The notes under the pieces were generated by a model. That model had not been told where the DNA came from, made no database searches, and was given only the letters and a program-made list of their open reading frames with translations. From contig NC_016599.1 of assembly GCF_000236705.1 (NCBI RefSeq), positions 2,604,001 to 2,668,000 of the forward strand: a stretch of DNA of 64,000 nucleotides, given 5' to 3'. The DNA comes from Owenweeksia hongkongensis DSM 17368. Its GTDB lineage: Bacteria > Bacteroidota > Bacteroidia > Flavobacteriales > Schleiferiaceae. This document shows, in pieces, positions 1 to 9,275 of this stretch; within the stretch, counting starts at the first letter, position 1; every line of letters starts with the position of its first letter. The translations under genes and the position numbers were made by a program.

Positions 1-1
1 A

Positions 2-400
2 GATTTGAGACACACCAGTAGAAACCTTCAAAAGCAATACGGAGTATCTGTATTGTTGAGCATATTGTTGGGAGAAAATAGCAGTCAGCTAGAGCAAATT
101 GCCGGACAACTAGCAGGTAATTTGGCAGGACTTCAGTTTAGCCGTGCGTATGAAACCGAGTCGGATGAGCGTTCTGTTGAATATTTGGCACAAACCGAGT
201 ACGCATGTGATGGAGCTAAGATTTTCTTTCAGGAATTGGAAAATAGTGGGCAGGGAGGAACTACACCTGAGTTTTTGAGCACGCATCCAAACCCGGTTAA
301 TAGGATAGAGAACATTGAAGAAAAGGCAGATGAACTAGGTTGCGATACTAGCTTATCAATGGATAGTGGGTATGTGGCGTTTCAGAATGCCTTACCATAA
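2..400 (+). CDS. M48 family metalloprotease, C-terminal part (5' end outside window)
   Basis: This is the last 132 codons of a peptidase whose start lies before the window; the reading frame is open to the window edge. The visible part begins just after the expected HExxH region with a DLRHTSRN segment. It then shows the acidic third-zinc-ligand helix (ETESDE...YLAQTEYACDG) and the STHPNPVNRI motif near the end, both typical of bacterial M48 (LoiP/YggG-like) zinc proteases, which act in the periplasm on misfolded proteins. The catalytic HExxH itself cannot be seen. A strong terminator follows 26 bases after the stop. Family assignment is confident; substrate and localisation are inferred. Confidence 0.8.
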   Translation, partial: DLRHTSRNLQKQYGVSVLLSILLGENSSQLEQIAGQLAGNLAGLQFSRAYETESDERSVEYLAQTEYACDGAKIFFQELENSGQGGTTPEFLSTHPNPVNRIENIEEKADELGCDTSLSMDSGYVAFQNALP

Positions 401-425
401 CGGTTTATTAATATAGATTTAATGA

Positions 426-457
426 AAACCCATTGTGTAGTGCAATGGGTTTTTTTA
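426..457 (+). terminator. Rho-independent terminator after the M48 peptidase gene
   Basis: A perfect 10-bp stem (426-435 with 443-452) encloses a 7-base loop and runs into a T-rich tail. It separates the peptidase gene from the iron permease gene. Confidence 0.85.
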
Positions 458-494
458 GTATTTGATGGTCCCGATAGCTAATATTTATGGATAG

Positions 495-527
495 ATATGC
501 CCAGTTGGAGTGGGTATATTATATTTG
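495..527 (+). promoter_or_regulatory. Putative promoter and operator palindrome of the FTR1 gene
   Basis: A Bacteroidota-type -7 element TAtaTTTG lies at 520-527. Immediately upstream, 495-503 and 511-519 form an inverted repeat (ATATGCCCA, 7-base gap, TGGGTATAT; 8 of 9 positions complementary). A repressor bound there would cover the space between the -33 and -7 elements. It does not match the classical Fur box. Regulation by a metal sensor is only a suggestion from the iron permease downstream. Confidence 0.4.
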
Positions 528-560
528 CGTTTTATTTTTAACTGGTCTAAATAAATCACC

Positions 561-2531
561 TTGAAGTATTTAAGTATTTGGCGCTTGTATTTGGCAGCTA
601 TCGTAATGATGGCAGGGTTTGGAAAAGCATCGGCACAGGGAGAAGACGCTCGTATGATGGTTCACTTGCTGGATTACATAGCTGTGGACTACGGTATGGC
701 CGTGCAAAATGGTAAAGTAATCAGCCAGGCGGAGTATACCGAAATGCAAGAGTTTGCCGCCACGGTAAATGACCTTGGAAAAAAAGCTCCAGCCGAGTTG
801 CAATCTGACATTATGCTGATCAAAAGGTTGGTGGATGAAAAGGCCAGTCAGGAAAAAATAAACAGTGTTGCTTCTAACTTGAAGCAAGAAGTTATCAGTC
901 TTTACAATCTGGAAATTGCTCCAAAACGTTGGCCAGAGCTTAAAAGTGGAAAAGCATTATTTGCAGTGCATTGCCAAAGTTGTCACGGAGAAGATGGCCG
1001 AGGAGACGGCCCTTTATCTGCAGGTTTAGAGCCAGCCCCTACTAATTTTCATAGTCCGGATAAAGCCAATGGTTTGTCACCATTCCAAGCGTATAACACT
1101 ATTCGTTTGGGTGTGGAAGGAACAGGAATGCGTGGTTTCAATGAATTGAATGATGATGAGGTTTGGGATCTGGCATTTTATGCTTTGAGCTTATCGCAAA
1201 TAGGAAAAGAAACTAGTGTAGATGCTGCACAAAAAGTAGATGCTGAAATTGATTTAGAGAGATTGGCTTCTTCGAGCAATGAAGAGTTAAAACTAGATTT
1301 GGCCATAGCTCCGGAGCATCATGAAGAAGTAATTGCTGCTTTGAGACTGTACCCAAAAGAGGTAGCCGAAAAGAGTCAGGGTGATTATTTACAAAAGGCC
1401 AAAAGACTATTGAACCTATCTGTTGAAGCTTATAAAGAGGGCAGAAGAGATGAAGCTCGCAACTTGGCGCTTACAGCCTATTTGGAAGGTGTAGAACCTG
1501 TGGAAGCTCAACTAAGAGCTAATGACGCGAGTTTTTCAGTGGGGATAGAAAATCAACTGGCAAAGTTTAGAAGTGCAATTGAAAAAGATGCCGATGCTAG
1601 CGAGGTGGAAGCCATAGGTGTGGCAAGCGTAGACATGATAAACGATGCGCAGGTAATGCTTTCGGAAAAGGAGTTTTCGGCATGGTTGGCGTTTTTAATG
1701 TCTTTCTCCATCATCCTTAGAGAAGGTCTTGAGGCCTTTCTGGTAATCGTTACCATCCTTGGGATTATTCGCTCGCTAAAGCTGCCTAATGCGGCCGTAT
1801 GGGTACATTCAGGTTGGGTTGCTGCCATTGTTGTTGGCTTTTTACTTTGGCTGGCAGCCGATAGACTTTTCACTTTTTCAGGTGCGCAGCGAGAGGTAAT
1901 GGAAGGCGCCATCGCCATCTTTGCGGTGGGAGTGCTGCTCTATGTAGGGTTTTGGATGCACAGCAAATCAGAAGCTGGAAAATGGCAGGCTTATGTAAAG
2001 AGCAAAATTCAGGTTTTGGCCCGTAAGGAAAACATGCTTGGCCTTGCTTTTTTATCCTTCATGGTGGTGTTTAGAGAAGCTTTTGAATCGGTACTTTTCC
2101 TTTCAGCTTTAAACATGGAAGTAGGAGAAGATCATCAGTTTTCATTTGTAATGGGGATTGTAGTAGCCTTTGCCATTCTGTTGGTTATCTCAGTTCTTCT
2201 ATTGCGTTATTCTAAAAAGATTCCGATCACGCAACTGTTCAAATATTCGGCTATGATTATTTCTTTCTTGGCTGTAGTCCTTATCGGGAAAGGTGTGCAC
2301 TCTATTCAGGAAGCTGGAATAATAAGTATAAGCTTAATGCCAATAGACCTTCGCTGGAGCTTAATCGGATTGTATCCTACTTGGGAAACATTCCTTAGCC
2401 AGGTGTTTATTGTGGGCTTGATTATTTTCCTTTGGAACCTCGGAAACAAGGTGATGAAAAAGCCAATTTGTGAAACCGAGAAGGAAAAAATTGACGTTAA
2501 AAAGAAAAGCTTGGAAGCTGAAAAGGTATAA
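561..2531 (+). CDS. Cytochrome c / FTR1-family iron permease fusion
   Basis: A 656-residue exported membrane protein. An N-terminal signal peptide ends near residue 26. A periplasmic region holds a c-type heme motif CQSCH at residues 138-142. The C-terminal half is a multi-helix FTR1 permease with the two signature iron-binding motifs REGLE (387-391) and REAFE (505-509). FTR1/EfeU proteins import iron coupled to oxidation of Fe(II); here the heme domain may be the electron acceptor, which is inferred. The start is TTG at 561; the first ATG downstream (606) would cut the signal peptide. It is a single-gene unit between two terminators with a palindrome in its promoter. Confidence 0.88.
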   Translation: MKYLSIWRLYLAAIVMMAGFGKASAQGEDARMMVHLLDYIAVDYGMAVQNGKVISQAEYTEMQEFAATVNDLGKKAPAELQSDIMLIKRLVDEKASQEKINSVASNLKQEVISLYNLEIAPKRWPELKSGKALFAVHCQSCHGEDGRGDGPLSAGLEPAPTNFHSPDKANGLSPFQAYNTIRLGVEGTGMRGFNELNDDEVWDLAFYALSLSQIGKETSVDAAQKVDAEIDLERLASSSNEELKLDLAIAPEHHEEVIAALRLYPKEVAEKSQGDYLQKAKRLLNLSVEAYKEGRRDEARNLALTAYLEGVEPVEAQLRANDASFSVGIENQLAKFRSAIEKDADASEVEAIGVASVDMINDAQVMLSEKEFSAWLAFLMSFSIILREGLEAFLVIVTILGIIRSLKLPNAAVWVHSGWVAAIVVGFLLWLAADRLFTFSGAQREVMEGAIAIFAVGVLLYVGFWMHSKSEAGKWQAYVKSKIQVLARKENMLGLAFLSFMVVFREAFESVLFLSALNMEVGEDHQFSFVMGIVVAFAILLVISVLLLRYSKKIPITQLFKYSAMIISFLAVVLIGKGVHSIQEAGIISISLMPIDLRWSLIGLYPTWETFLSQVFIVGLIIFLWNLGNKVMKKPICETEKEKIDVKKKSLEAEKV

Positions 2532-2555
2532 GTTACAAGCAACGAAATGATAAAG

Positions 2556-2597
2556 ATTCGCATCTTTGGTAATACACCAAGGATGCGAATTTTTTGT
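2556..2597 (+). terminator. Rho-independent terminator after the FTR1 gene
   Basis: A 15-bp stem with one G-T pair (2556-2570 with 2576-2590), a 5-base loop and a T run. An open reading frame covers it in frame with the next gene, but the hairpin and the signal peptide at 2649 show that the next protein starts downstream of it. Confidence 0.9.
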
Positions 2598-2648
2598 TTT
2601 AGGCAACTAATCACAAAAGCCTACTCTAATATTCTAAAGACGTTTATC

Positions 2649-4652
2649 ATGAAAGCTATCACCATTTTTCTTGCGGCATTAATACCTCTGTTTTCTTTTG
2701 GTAATGATGAAAAGTTGATCAAATCAAAAATCAATGAGGTTACCATTTTTACCATTGGGGCCCAGGTGAGCCGTGATGTAAAAATGACTTTGGTAAAAGG
2801 CGAAAACACTTTGGCTTTTGAAGGACTTTCGCCTGGGTTAGATGAAAAATCAATCCAGTTTTTTGCCGAAGGAGATATCAGTATTTTGTCTTTAAATTAT
2901 GAAATACGCTACGATGAAGGTACCCAGGCACGCAAGCTTGAGGCTCAAACTTTGAGTTCCAAACTGAAGTCGTTGCAGGAAGATATTAGAACTCAAAATG
3001 ATGTTTTGGTAATTTCTAAAAGGGAAGAGGAGGTACTTCTTTCCAACACCGATTTTGATGTATGGGAAGGAATAAACACAGTAGAGCTGAAGCAAGGACT
3101 GGATTTGGTAAGAACCCGGTTGACGGATATAAAACAGCGTCAGCGTAAAGCAAAAGAGCAAATAGATGCACTGAATATTGAGCGCCAAAAAACACTAAAT
3201 AGCCTTTCGGAAATGCGAATTGAAGACGCTACTCCAAATGGTGTTTTGGTGGTAAAAGTGGATGCCGCAGCAGCGGGAAATTCAAAAGGAAACATTAGTT
3301 ATGTGGTGGCCGATGCAGGCTGGGAGCCCTATTATGATTTACGTGTAGAAGATATTAGTAAGCCATTGAAAATAGAGTACAAAGCCAAAGTGTACCAAAA
3401 AACGGGTGAGGACTGGGGCGATGTGAAAATCACATTAAGCACAGGAAACCCTTATGAAAGTGGACGTTTACCGGAATTGGATCCTTGGTATTTGAACTTT
3501 GTAAACCCAGGATATTATCAGCAACAAACAAGACCTACCACACCCCAAAAAGGAGGCGTAACCGGAGAGTTTAATGGTGTGGTGCTGGATGCAAAAACCG
3601 CGGAGTCTATTCCTTTTGCCAATGTGGTATTGCTGGACAATTACAGGAGGGTGATAAGTGGAGCAACTACTGATATTGATGGGAAGTTTAAGGTAAGCGC
3701 CAACTCAGCTGTGAGCCTGATGGAGGTGAGCTATGTGGGGTATAACAAATACACAACGGGGCTAAATGACCGCAACCGTTTTCAGACTATCCGATTAAGC
3801 GAAAGCGCCAGCCAGCTGGAAGAAGTGGTGATAACCTATGAGGCACCGCTTATGGATAGAGAGTACACAAGCGAGGAGACAATAATGGAAAGACGAGAGA
3901 TTTCAATGGCTCCAAATAGTGTGAATGCAAACGGTGGAACAAATATTCGTGGAGCTAGGGGGGAGGTACATTTTATTGATGGAGTAAAGGTGAGAGGCAG
4001 TGCGGATATTCCAAGTACTGCTAAGTTTCAGATCTCTCAAAACCCTGTTAACCTGAAGTTTGATGTAAAAACACCTTATGACATTCCATCGGATGGTGAG
4101 CCATACAAAGTGGCCATTACGGAATACGAGAAAGAAGCGGATTATTTGTACAAGGCTGTTCCAAAACTAAATGAGCATGCATTTCTTACGGCAAGTATTA
4201 CAGATTGGGAAGAGCTTAACCTGATGAATGGTAGTGCATGTATTTATTTTGAAGGAACCTATTTGGGCGAAACCGCTCTTAATCCAAAAGAGGCTGGGGA
4301 TACTCTGAGCATTTCTTTGGGTAAAGATGAAAACATAATTGTACAGCGAGAGGCGGTGGTTTCAAAAGAAGGAAGCCGAGTTTGGAGCAACAGGAAAGAA
4401 GAGAAATTCCACTATGAAATAAAAGTGCGCAACAACAAAACTGCATCGCTCAACTTAGAAATCATGGATCAATTCCCAATTTCGGGTAATGATGAAATTA
4501 CTGTGGAACGTGTAGAAAGTAGTGAAGGAGTTGTGGATGATAAGTCAGGCAAGATTGTTTGGAAATTTAAGCTGGAACCAAAAGAAGAAAAGAAGCTAGA
4601 CCTGAAGTATAATGTGCGTTACCCGAAAGGGAGAACCGTTAATATTAGGTAG
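2649..4652 (+). CDS. MuiA-like DUF4140/DUF4139 protein with a CarboxypepD-reg and plug-like insertion
   Basis: A 667-residue exported protein. The ATG at 2649 was chosen because it begins a clear signal peptide (MKAITIFLAALIPLFSFG); in-frame codons upstream cross the preceding terminator. Residues about 25-120 resemble DUF4140, then comes a coiled-coil stretch, and the DUF4139 beta domain begins near 210. DUF4139 is interrupted at about 300-450 by a carboxypeptidase-regulatory-like beta sandwich, an LEEVVITY linker and a segment NIRGARGEVHFIDGVKVRG (431-449) resembling the start of a TonB-receptor plug. DUF4139 then resumes to the end. The family is named after the mucoidy inhibitor A protein; its biochemical role is unknown. 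It probably sits at the cell surface. Confidence 0.75.
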   Translation: MKAITIFLAALIPLFSFGNDEKLIKSKINEVTIFTIGAQVSRDVKMTLVKGENTLAFEGLSPGLDEKSIQFFAEGDISILSLNYEIRYDEGTQARKLEAQTLSSKLKSLQEDIRTQNDVLVISKREEEVLLSNTDFDVWEGINTVELKQGLDLVRTRLTDIKQRQRKAKEQIDALNIERQKTLNSLSEMRIEDATPNGVLVVKVDAAAAGNSKGNISYVVADAGWEPYYDLRVEDISKPLKIEYKAKVYQKTGEDWGDVKITLSTGNPYESGRLPELDPWYLNFVNPGYYQQQTRPTTPQKGGVTGEFNGVVLDAKTAESIPFANVVLLDNYRRVISGATTDIDGKFKVSANSAVSLMEVSYVGYNKYTTGLNDRNRFQTIRLSESASQLEEVVITYEAPLMDREYTSEETIMERREISMAPNSVNANGGTNIRGARGEVHFIDGVKVRGSADIPSTAKFQISQNPVNLKFDVKTPYDIPSDGEPYKVAITEYEKEADYLYKAVPKLNEHAFLTASITDWEELNLMNGSACIYFEGTYLGETALNPKEAGDTLSISLGKDENIIVQREAVVSKEGSRVWSNRKEEKFHYEIKVRNNKTASLNLEIMDQFPISGNDEITVERVESSEGVVDDKSGKIVWKFKLEPKEEKKLDLKYNVRYPKGRTVNIR

Positions 4653-4667
4653 TAACAACAATTCTGA

Positions 4668-4753
4668 AATACGATCAGAGTGGATAGCCCATCTGGAGGG
4701 GGTGGCCGCAGGACGTGGGAGGATTGTCCTATTATCCAAATTCATGTCGTATT
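4668..4753 (+). ncRNA. Candidate structured RNA element in intergenic region
   Basis: The gap between the MuiA-like gene and the next small gene holds nested helices. A 7-bp outer stem (4668-4674 with 4747-4753) encloses a 6-bp stem (4681-4686 with 4733-4738). Inside that are a short G-C rich arm near 4687-4706 and a 5-bp hairpin (4710-4714 with 4726-4730). There is no T-run after the outer stem, so it is not a simple terminator, and no reading frame is visible. I do not recognise a known riboswitch or ribozyme core. It could be a leader element of the downstream gene or a small RNA. Confidence 0.3.
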
Positions 4754-4783
4754 AATAAGTAGAAACGAAACTAACATCAGCAT

Positions 4784-5077
4784 ATGAGCTTTGGAAATAA
4801 CAGGACAGTGTCTTCGCGTAAGCCCAAAAAACCCTATGCTTATCTAAAGCAGCTATATGGTGAACAGTTAGAAAAACACTTGAACACGACTAGTATTTTA
4901 TCTACTGCTGATAGGAAGTTTACCGCAGCCGAATGGAAAAAATTTCGAAGAGAAGTAAGGGAAAAAGCGAAGGAAGAGGATCGTCAAAAAGTGTTAAGAA
5001 TGCTTTTGTCAATGGTATTAACGATTGCCGCTCTATTTCTTATTGTGGTTTTTTTTCGCACCTGGTTTGATTTCTAG
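4784..5077 (+). CDS. Small membrane protein of unknown function
   Basis: A 97-residue protein that I do not recognise. The first 70 residues are hydrophilic and rich in lysine, arginine and glutamate (for example [18 protein letters not shown]). One membrane-spanning helix at about 72-90 ends the protein with a short aromatic tail (FFRTWFDF). The layout predicts a tail-anchored inner-membrane protein with a cytoplasmic basic domain. It lies alone between the possible structured RNA and the aldehyde dehydrogenase gene. Codon use and clean boundaries support it as a real gene; no function can be given. Confidence 0.7.
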   Translation: MSFGNNRTVSSRKPKKPYAYLKQLYGEQLEKHLNTTSILSTADRKFTAAEWKKFRREVREKAKEEDRQKVLRMLLSMVLTIAALFLIVVFFRTWFDF

Positions 5078-5154
5078 AGGCATATTTTAAGATAAATGCT
5101 TCATCATTTTATCCCCTCGCACTTTCTTTTAACTTCGCCTTAAAATTATTGAGC

Positions 5155-6693
5155 ATGAGCGATTTTAAGATAGAAGATATATTAAATGAACTTGGTGTAA
5201 AAGCCGAGAATTCAGGAACATCAACCGGTCAGAAGAATTTTGGAAGTGGTGAAGTTATCGAATCAAAATCACCAGTAGATGGCAAGCTGATAGCTAAGGT
5301 TACTACCACTACAAAGGAAGAATATGATGAGGTAATCAAAACTTCACAAGAGGCTTTTAAAACTTGGAGAATGATGCCAGCTCCTCAACGTGGCGAAATA
5401 GTTCGTCAGTTTGGAGATAAGCTACGTGAGAAAAAAGATGCCCTTGGAAAACTTGTTTCCTATGAAATGGGAAAATCCCTGCAAGAAGGCTGGGGAGAAG
5501 TTCAGGAGATGATCGATATCTGTGACTTTGCAGTAGGGCTTAGCCGCCAACTTTATGGGCTTACCATGCACTCGGAGCGTCCTAAGCACAGAATGTACGA
5601 GCAATGGCACCCAATGGGAACAGTAGGAATTATTTCTGCATTTAACTTCCCTGTGGCTGTTTGGAGCTGGAACACGGCACTAGCTTGGGCCTGTGGCGAT
5701 GTTTGCGTTTGGAAACCATCCGAGAAAACTCCAATTACAGGTGTTGCCTGCCAAAATATAATGGCCGAGGTACTTAAAGAAAACAATCTTCCGGAAGGAA
5801 TTTCCTGTCTTATAAATGGTGGTCGCGAGATTGGAGAGTACATGAGTAATGATGGAAGGATTCCTTTGGTATCAGCCACCGGTAGCACCCGTATGGGGCG
5901 CGAAGTAGGTACAGCTGTAGCTAAAAGACTAGGAAAATCTCTGTTGGAATTAGGTGGAAACAATGCCATCATCATTACCGAAAATGCTGATTTAGATGCA
6001 ACTTTGGTAGGAGCCGTATTTGGGGCTGTAGGTACAGCTGGTCAGCGTTGTACTTCTACACGTAGATTAATCATCCATGAAAGCATGTACGATGAAGTAA
6101 AGACAAAACTGAAGAAAGCTTATAGCCAATTGCGCATTGGTGATCCTCTGGATATGAATAATCACGTAGGTCCACTTATTGACACCATGGCGGCTGATAT
6201 GTATGAAGATGCAATCAAGAAAGCAAAGGAAGAAGGTGGAACCGTGCTTGTAGAAGGTGGTCGATTAGAAGGTGCAGGATACGAAAGTGGCTGCTATGTG
6301 AAGCCTTGCATCATTGAAGTGGAAAGCCATTACAAAATTGTTTGTACTGAGACTTTTGCTCCAATTTTGTACATCATGAAATACAAAGATTTGGATGAAG
6401 CAATTGCCATTCAAAACAATGTACCGCAAGGATTATCATCTGCAATAATGACTACCAATATGCGTGAGTCAGAAAGATTCCTTTCGGCAGAAGGTAGCGA
6501 TTGCGGAATTGCAAACGTAAACATTGGTACTAGCGGTGCTGAAATTGGCGGTGCTTTTGGTGGCGAAAAAGAAACTGGCGGTGGACGCGAATCTGGCTCT
6601 GATGCCTGGAAAGCCTACATGAGGCGTCAGACAAATACAATCAACTATTCTACGGAAGTGCCACTAGCACAAGGTATCAAGTTTGATTTGTAG
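5155..6693 (+). CDS. ALDH7-type aldehyde dehydrogenase (aminoadipate semialdehyde dehydrogenase-like)
   Basis: A 512-residue cytosolic NAD(P)-dependent aldehyde dehydrogenase. The catalytic cysteine is Cys299 (GQRCTSTRR) and the general base Glu265 (ELGGNNA). The length and the C-terminal [19 protein letters not shown] segment match the antiquitin/ALDH7 subfamily, which oxidises L-2-aminoadipate 6-semialdehyde in lysine breakdown. The start ATG at 5155 is preferred over a TTG two codons upstream. A terminator follows, so it is transcribed alone. The subfamily is a strong match; the physiological substrate is inferred. Confidence 0.88.
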   Translation: MSDFKIEDILNELGVKAENSGTSTGQKNFGSGEVIESKSPVDGKLIAKVTTTTKEEYDEVIKTSQEAFKTWRMMPAPQRGEIVRQFGDKLREKKDALGKLVSYEMGKSLQEGWGEVQEMIDICDFAVGLSRQLYGLTMHSERPKHRMYEQWHPMGTVGIISAFNFPVAVWSWNTALAWACGDVCVWKPSEKTPITGVACQNIMAEVLKENNLPEGISCLINGGREIGEYMSNDGRIPLVSATGSTRMGREVGTAVAKRLGKSLLELGGNNAIIITENADLDATLVGAVFGAVGTAGQRCTSTRRLIIHESMYDEVKTKLKKAYSQLRIGDPLDMNNHVGPLIDTMAADMYEDAIKKAKEEGGTVLVEGGRLEGAGYESGCYVKPCIIEVESHYKIVCTETFAPILYIMKYKDLDEAIAIQNNVPQGLSSAIMTTNMRESERFLSAEGSDCGIANVNIGTSGAEIGGAFGGEKETGGGRESGSDAWKAYMRRQTNTINYSTEVPLAQGIKFDL

Positions 6694-6719
6694 GATATAA
6701 ATTAAATAGAGACTTTAGG

Positions 6720-6747
6720 AGCCTCGGCATTATGTCGGGGCTTTTTT
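6720..6747 (+). terminator. Rho-independent terminator after the aldehyde dehydrogenase gene
   Basis: An 8-bp G-C rich stem with two G-T pairs (6720-6727 with 6735-6742), a 7-base loop and a run of T. Confidence 0.85.
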
Positions 6748-6769
6748 ATGAAAGCCCGTATAAAGTATA

Positions 6770-8407
6770 ATGCAAACAATTAAGTATTTGAAAAAGAATA
6801 AACTAGGTGCATTAGCCATTATCATGGTGGTAATTGGATTGCTTATTTATAGCAAGCGCAAGCCTAGGGAATATTTCCATTTTAAGGGAGAGCTTTGGGC
6901 TGACCAGGCAGGCTATTATATGTATTTGCCGGGTGCATTTATTTATGATTTTGACGGGAGTGAAATGCCTGATACGTTACTAAAAAGTATTGGGCATGGC
7001 TTTCATGTAGACACCACCAGCGGAAAAATGATTACTAAATATGCGGTGGGAGTAGCCATGTTACAAGCTCCTTTTTTCGGCTTGGTCCATCTTCACACCA
7101 AAATTACCGGAGGACGCATAGATGGCTTTTCAGGTAATTATCACAATGTTCCCAACTGCGCGGCTTGGTTTTATGCGAGCATAGGGCTGTGGCTATTTTA
7201 TTTATTTCTAATAGAGCGGGTACAGCGCAAAATAGCCTGGGTCATTATCAGTGTTATTTTCTTCGGAACAAGTACCTATTATTACGGAGTGGATAATACG
7301 GGAATGAGCCACATCTACTCGTTTTTCCTTTTTAGTGCGTTTATTTATGTTTTTAATAGAGTATGTAGAAATGGACTAAATTGGATAAACCTCGTTGCTG
7401 TTGGGGCAATTTGTGGGCTTATAGTTGCAGTAAGACCAATTAACTTACTCTTCATTCCGATGGCCGTGTTTTACCTTCTTTTCCTTTATAAAAGAGATTG
7501 GCATTGGGCAAAGAGGCAACTAAGTATATCCAAAGTAATGGTGGGAATTACCATGGCCGTATTAATGCTAGCACCACAGTTTTTGTATTGGAAATATACT
7601 TCTGGTAGCGCCATTCATTACTCTTACGGCAATGAAGGTTTTAGCAATTGGAAGAGTCCAATGCTCATCGAGTTTTGGTTTGCGCCATTGGCGGGTTTGT
7701 TTTTGTATTCACCAGCTTATTTGCTTGCTATTGTAGCAATTTTTAGAAAGATAAAACAAAGGGAAAACCAAGTATTAATAATAGGATTCTTAGGTTTTTG
7801 CTACCTAATGGCCTCCTGGCATGTTTACTTTTTTGGTTGCTCATTTGGGAGCAGAAACCTTGTAGAGTTTAGTGTATTGTTTTTTATACCTCTGGCGCTG
7901 TGGCTAAATGAATTAAAAAGGGTAAAGCTTATGAGAGGTTTACTAATTACTTCAATGATGTTTACTCTTAGTCTGGCCCATAGTTTTGGAGGTTGCTACA
8001 CTTTTGGGGTTTGGAACTGGAAGGAATTTGTAGGTATGGCAACGAGAGGCGTGCATTATCAAAGCATTTCCAATAAGGAGGTTTTACCTAATCAAATGTT
8101 TTTGGGTGTTAATAGTGATGCCCACCGCTTTTTTACTATTAGTAATTATCATGCAGCCGATGTTTGCTTAAAAGTGGAGGGGTATGGCCCCAAAACGGAA
8201 CTTGCATTTGAAGTTTATAAGGATAGTGTTCTTGCATTTGCCAGCTTTAATGTAGCGAAGGAAATGGAGAGAGATGGTGGAAATGAGGCAAATTATACCT
8301 TCTTGTTACCAAAAGATTATCCTAAAGATGCCAGTATCAAAGCATACCTTTTTAATGTAGGGCAAGATACTTTGAAGTTAGAGAAACTTTCTATTTGGCT
8401 TAGATGA
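6770..8407 (+). CDS. Multi-pass membrane protein, GT-C glycosyltransferase-like
   Basis: A 545-residue integral membrane protein with about ten hydrophobic helices. An N-terminal helix (residues 12-28) is followed by an extracytoplasmic loop carrying acidic residues (GELWADQAGYYMYLPG), an arrangement seen in GT-C enzymes that use lipid-linked sugars (ArnT/PMT fold). The last 110 residues form a soluble beta-rich domain. I cannot assign a named family or donor substrate. It is flanked by a terminator upstream and a 76-base gap downstream, so it appears to be expressed alone. Similar orphan proteins are common in Bacteroidota surface-glycan biology; a role here is inference. Confidence 0.6.
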   Translation: MQTIKYLKKNKLGALAIIMVVIGLLIYSKRKPREYFHFKGELWADQAGYYMYLPGAFIYDFDGSEMPDTLLKSIGHGFHVDTTSGKMITKYAVGVAMLQAPFFGLVHLHTKITGGRIDGFSGNYHNVPNCAAWFYASIGLWLFYLFLIERVQRKIAWVIISVIFFGTSTYYYGVDNTGMSHIYSFFLFSAFIYVFNRVCRNGLNWINLVAVGAICGLIVAVRPINLLFIPMAVFYLLFLYKRDWHWAKRQLSISKVMVGITMAVLMLAPQFLYWKYTSGSAIHYSYGNEGFSNWKSPMLIEFWFAPLAGLFLYSPAYLLAIVAIFRKIKQRENQVLIIGFLGFCYLMASWHVYFFGCSFGSRNLVEFSVLFFIPLALWLNELKRVKLMRGLLITSMMFTLSLAHSFGGCYTFGVWNWKEFVGMATRGVHYQSISNKEVLPNQMFLGVNSDAHRFFTISNYHAADVCLKVEGYGPKTELAFEVYKDSVLAFASFNVAKEMERDGGNEANYTFLLPKDYPKDASIKAYLFNVGQDTLKLEKLSIWLR

Positions 8408-8483
8408 TAATGAAACAATAAAGGTGATGGATACCATTTTTTGGAATAAGCCTTTACCTTTAATTTTATAAAAAGCGCACTCT

Positions 8484-9227
8484 ATGCCTACAATGCCTCA
8501 TCATCAGGAAGATAAAATTCACGGAAGCAAACATTCACTCATAAACCGTTTCCAGGATTACCTGGGGGAGTTTGTGTATGGCGGAATAGATGGAAGTGTA
8601 ACCACTTTTGCGGTGGTGGCGGGTGCCGCTGGTGCTCAATTGGATAGCAAGGTGGTTATCATTTTAGGGTTTGCCAATCTTATTGCTGATGGTTTTGCGA
8701 TGTCTGTAGGTAGCTATTTATCTACCAAAAGTGAAAAGGAGAATTACAATAAACACAAGGCTGTGGAATATTGGGAAGTAGATAACCTTCCCGACAAGGA
8801 AAGAGCTGAGGTACGTGAGATATACGAGGCCAAAGGCTTTGAAGGCGAATTGCTGGAGCAAGTTGTAGATGTAATTACTGAAGACCGCCACCGCTGGGTA
8901 GATGTAATGATGAAGGAGGAGCTGGAAATGATGGAAGAAAGTAAATCTCCTCTGGCAATGGGCGGGGTTACCTTTTTAAGTTTTCAGCTTTTTGGGCTTA
9001 TTCCTTTGCTGGCTTACGTTGTAGATTATTTCGGAGATGTAGACTCAGATTTATTCGTAATTTCTTCAACCCTTACCGCTCTGACTTTTGCGCTAATTGG
9101 AGGGCTCAAAGCCATAGTTACTCAGACCAAAATTTTGCGAAGTATTCTCGAAACCTTATTTCTTGGTGGAGCTGCAGCCACGCTGGCGTATTTTGTAGGA
9201 GATGTATTGGAGAAGGCTTTTGTGTAG
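8484..9227 (+). CDS. VIT1/CCC1-family Fe2+/Mn2+ transporter
   Basis: A 247-residue membrane protein. Residues 25-80 carry the hallmark EFVYGGIDGSVTTFAVVAGAAGA followed by NLIADGFAMSVGSYLS, the first two helices of the VIT1/CCC1 family. A charged cytoplasmic region (85-155, rich in Glu and His, metal-binding in characterised members) separates them from three C-terminal helices. The family exports or sequesters Fe(II) and Mn(II). Two ATG codons (8484 and 8493) could serve as start. Together with the FTR1 permease 6 kb upstream it points to active iron management, though the genes are not in one operon. Confidence 0.88.
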   Translation: MPTMPHHQEDKIHGSKHSLINRFQDYLGEFVYGGIDGSVTTFAVVAGAAGAQLDSKVVIILGFANLIADGFAMSVGSYLSTKSEKENYNKHKAVEYWEVDNLPDKERAEVREIYEAKGFEGELLEQVVDVITEDRHRWVDVMMKEELEMMEESKSPLAMGGVTFLSFQLFGLIPLLAYVVDYFGDVDSDLFVISSTLTALTFALIGGLKAIVTQTKILRSILETLFLGGAAATLAYFVGDVLEKAFV

Positions 9228-9240
9228 AAATTTGACCGCG

Positions 9241-9256
9241 TGCCAACTATTTGGCA
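9241..9256. promoter_or_regulatory. Perfect 6-bp inverted repeat before the SDR gene
   Basis: TGCCAA, 4 bases, TTGGCA lies 20 bases before the ATG of the SDR gene and 13 bases after the transporter stop. It could be an operator half-site pair or an mRNA hairpin; there is no T run, so it is not a terminator. Confidence 0.25.
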
Positions 9257-9275
9257 ATATGTGGGTTATACCTGC

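Noticed and set aside
2547-2648. N-terminal extension of the MuiA-like protein
   Set aside because: These codons cross a 15-bp terminator hairpin, and a clean signal peptide starts at 2649.
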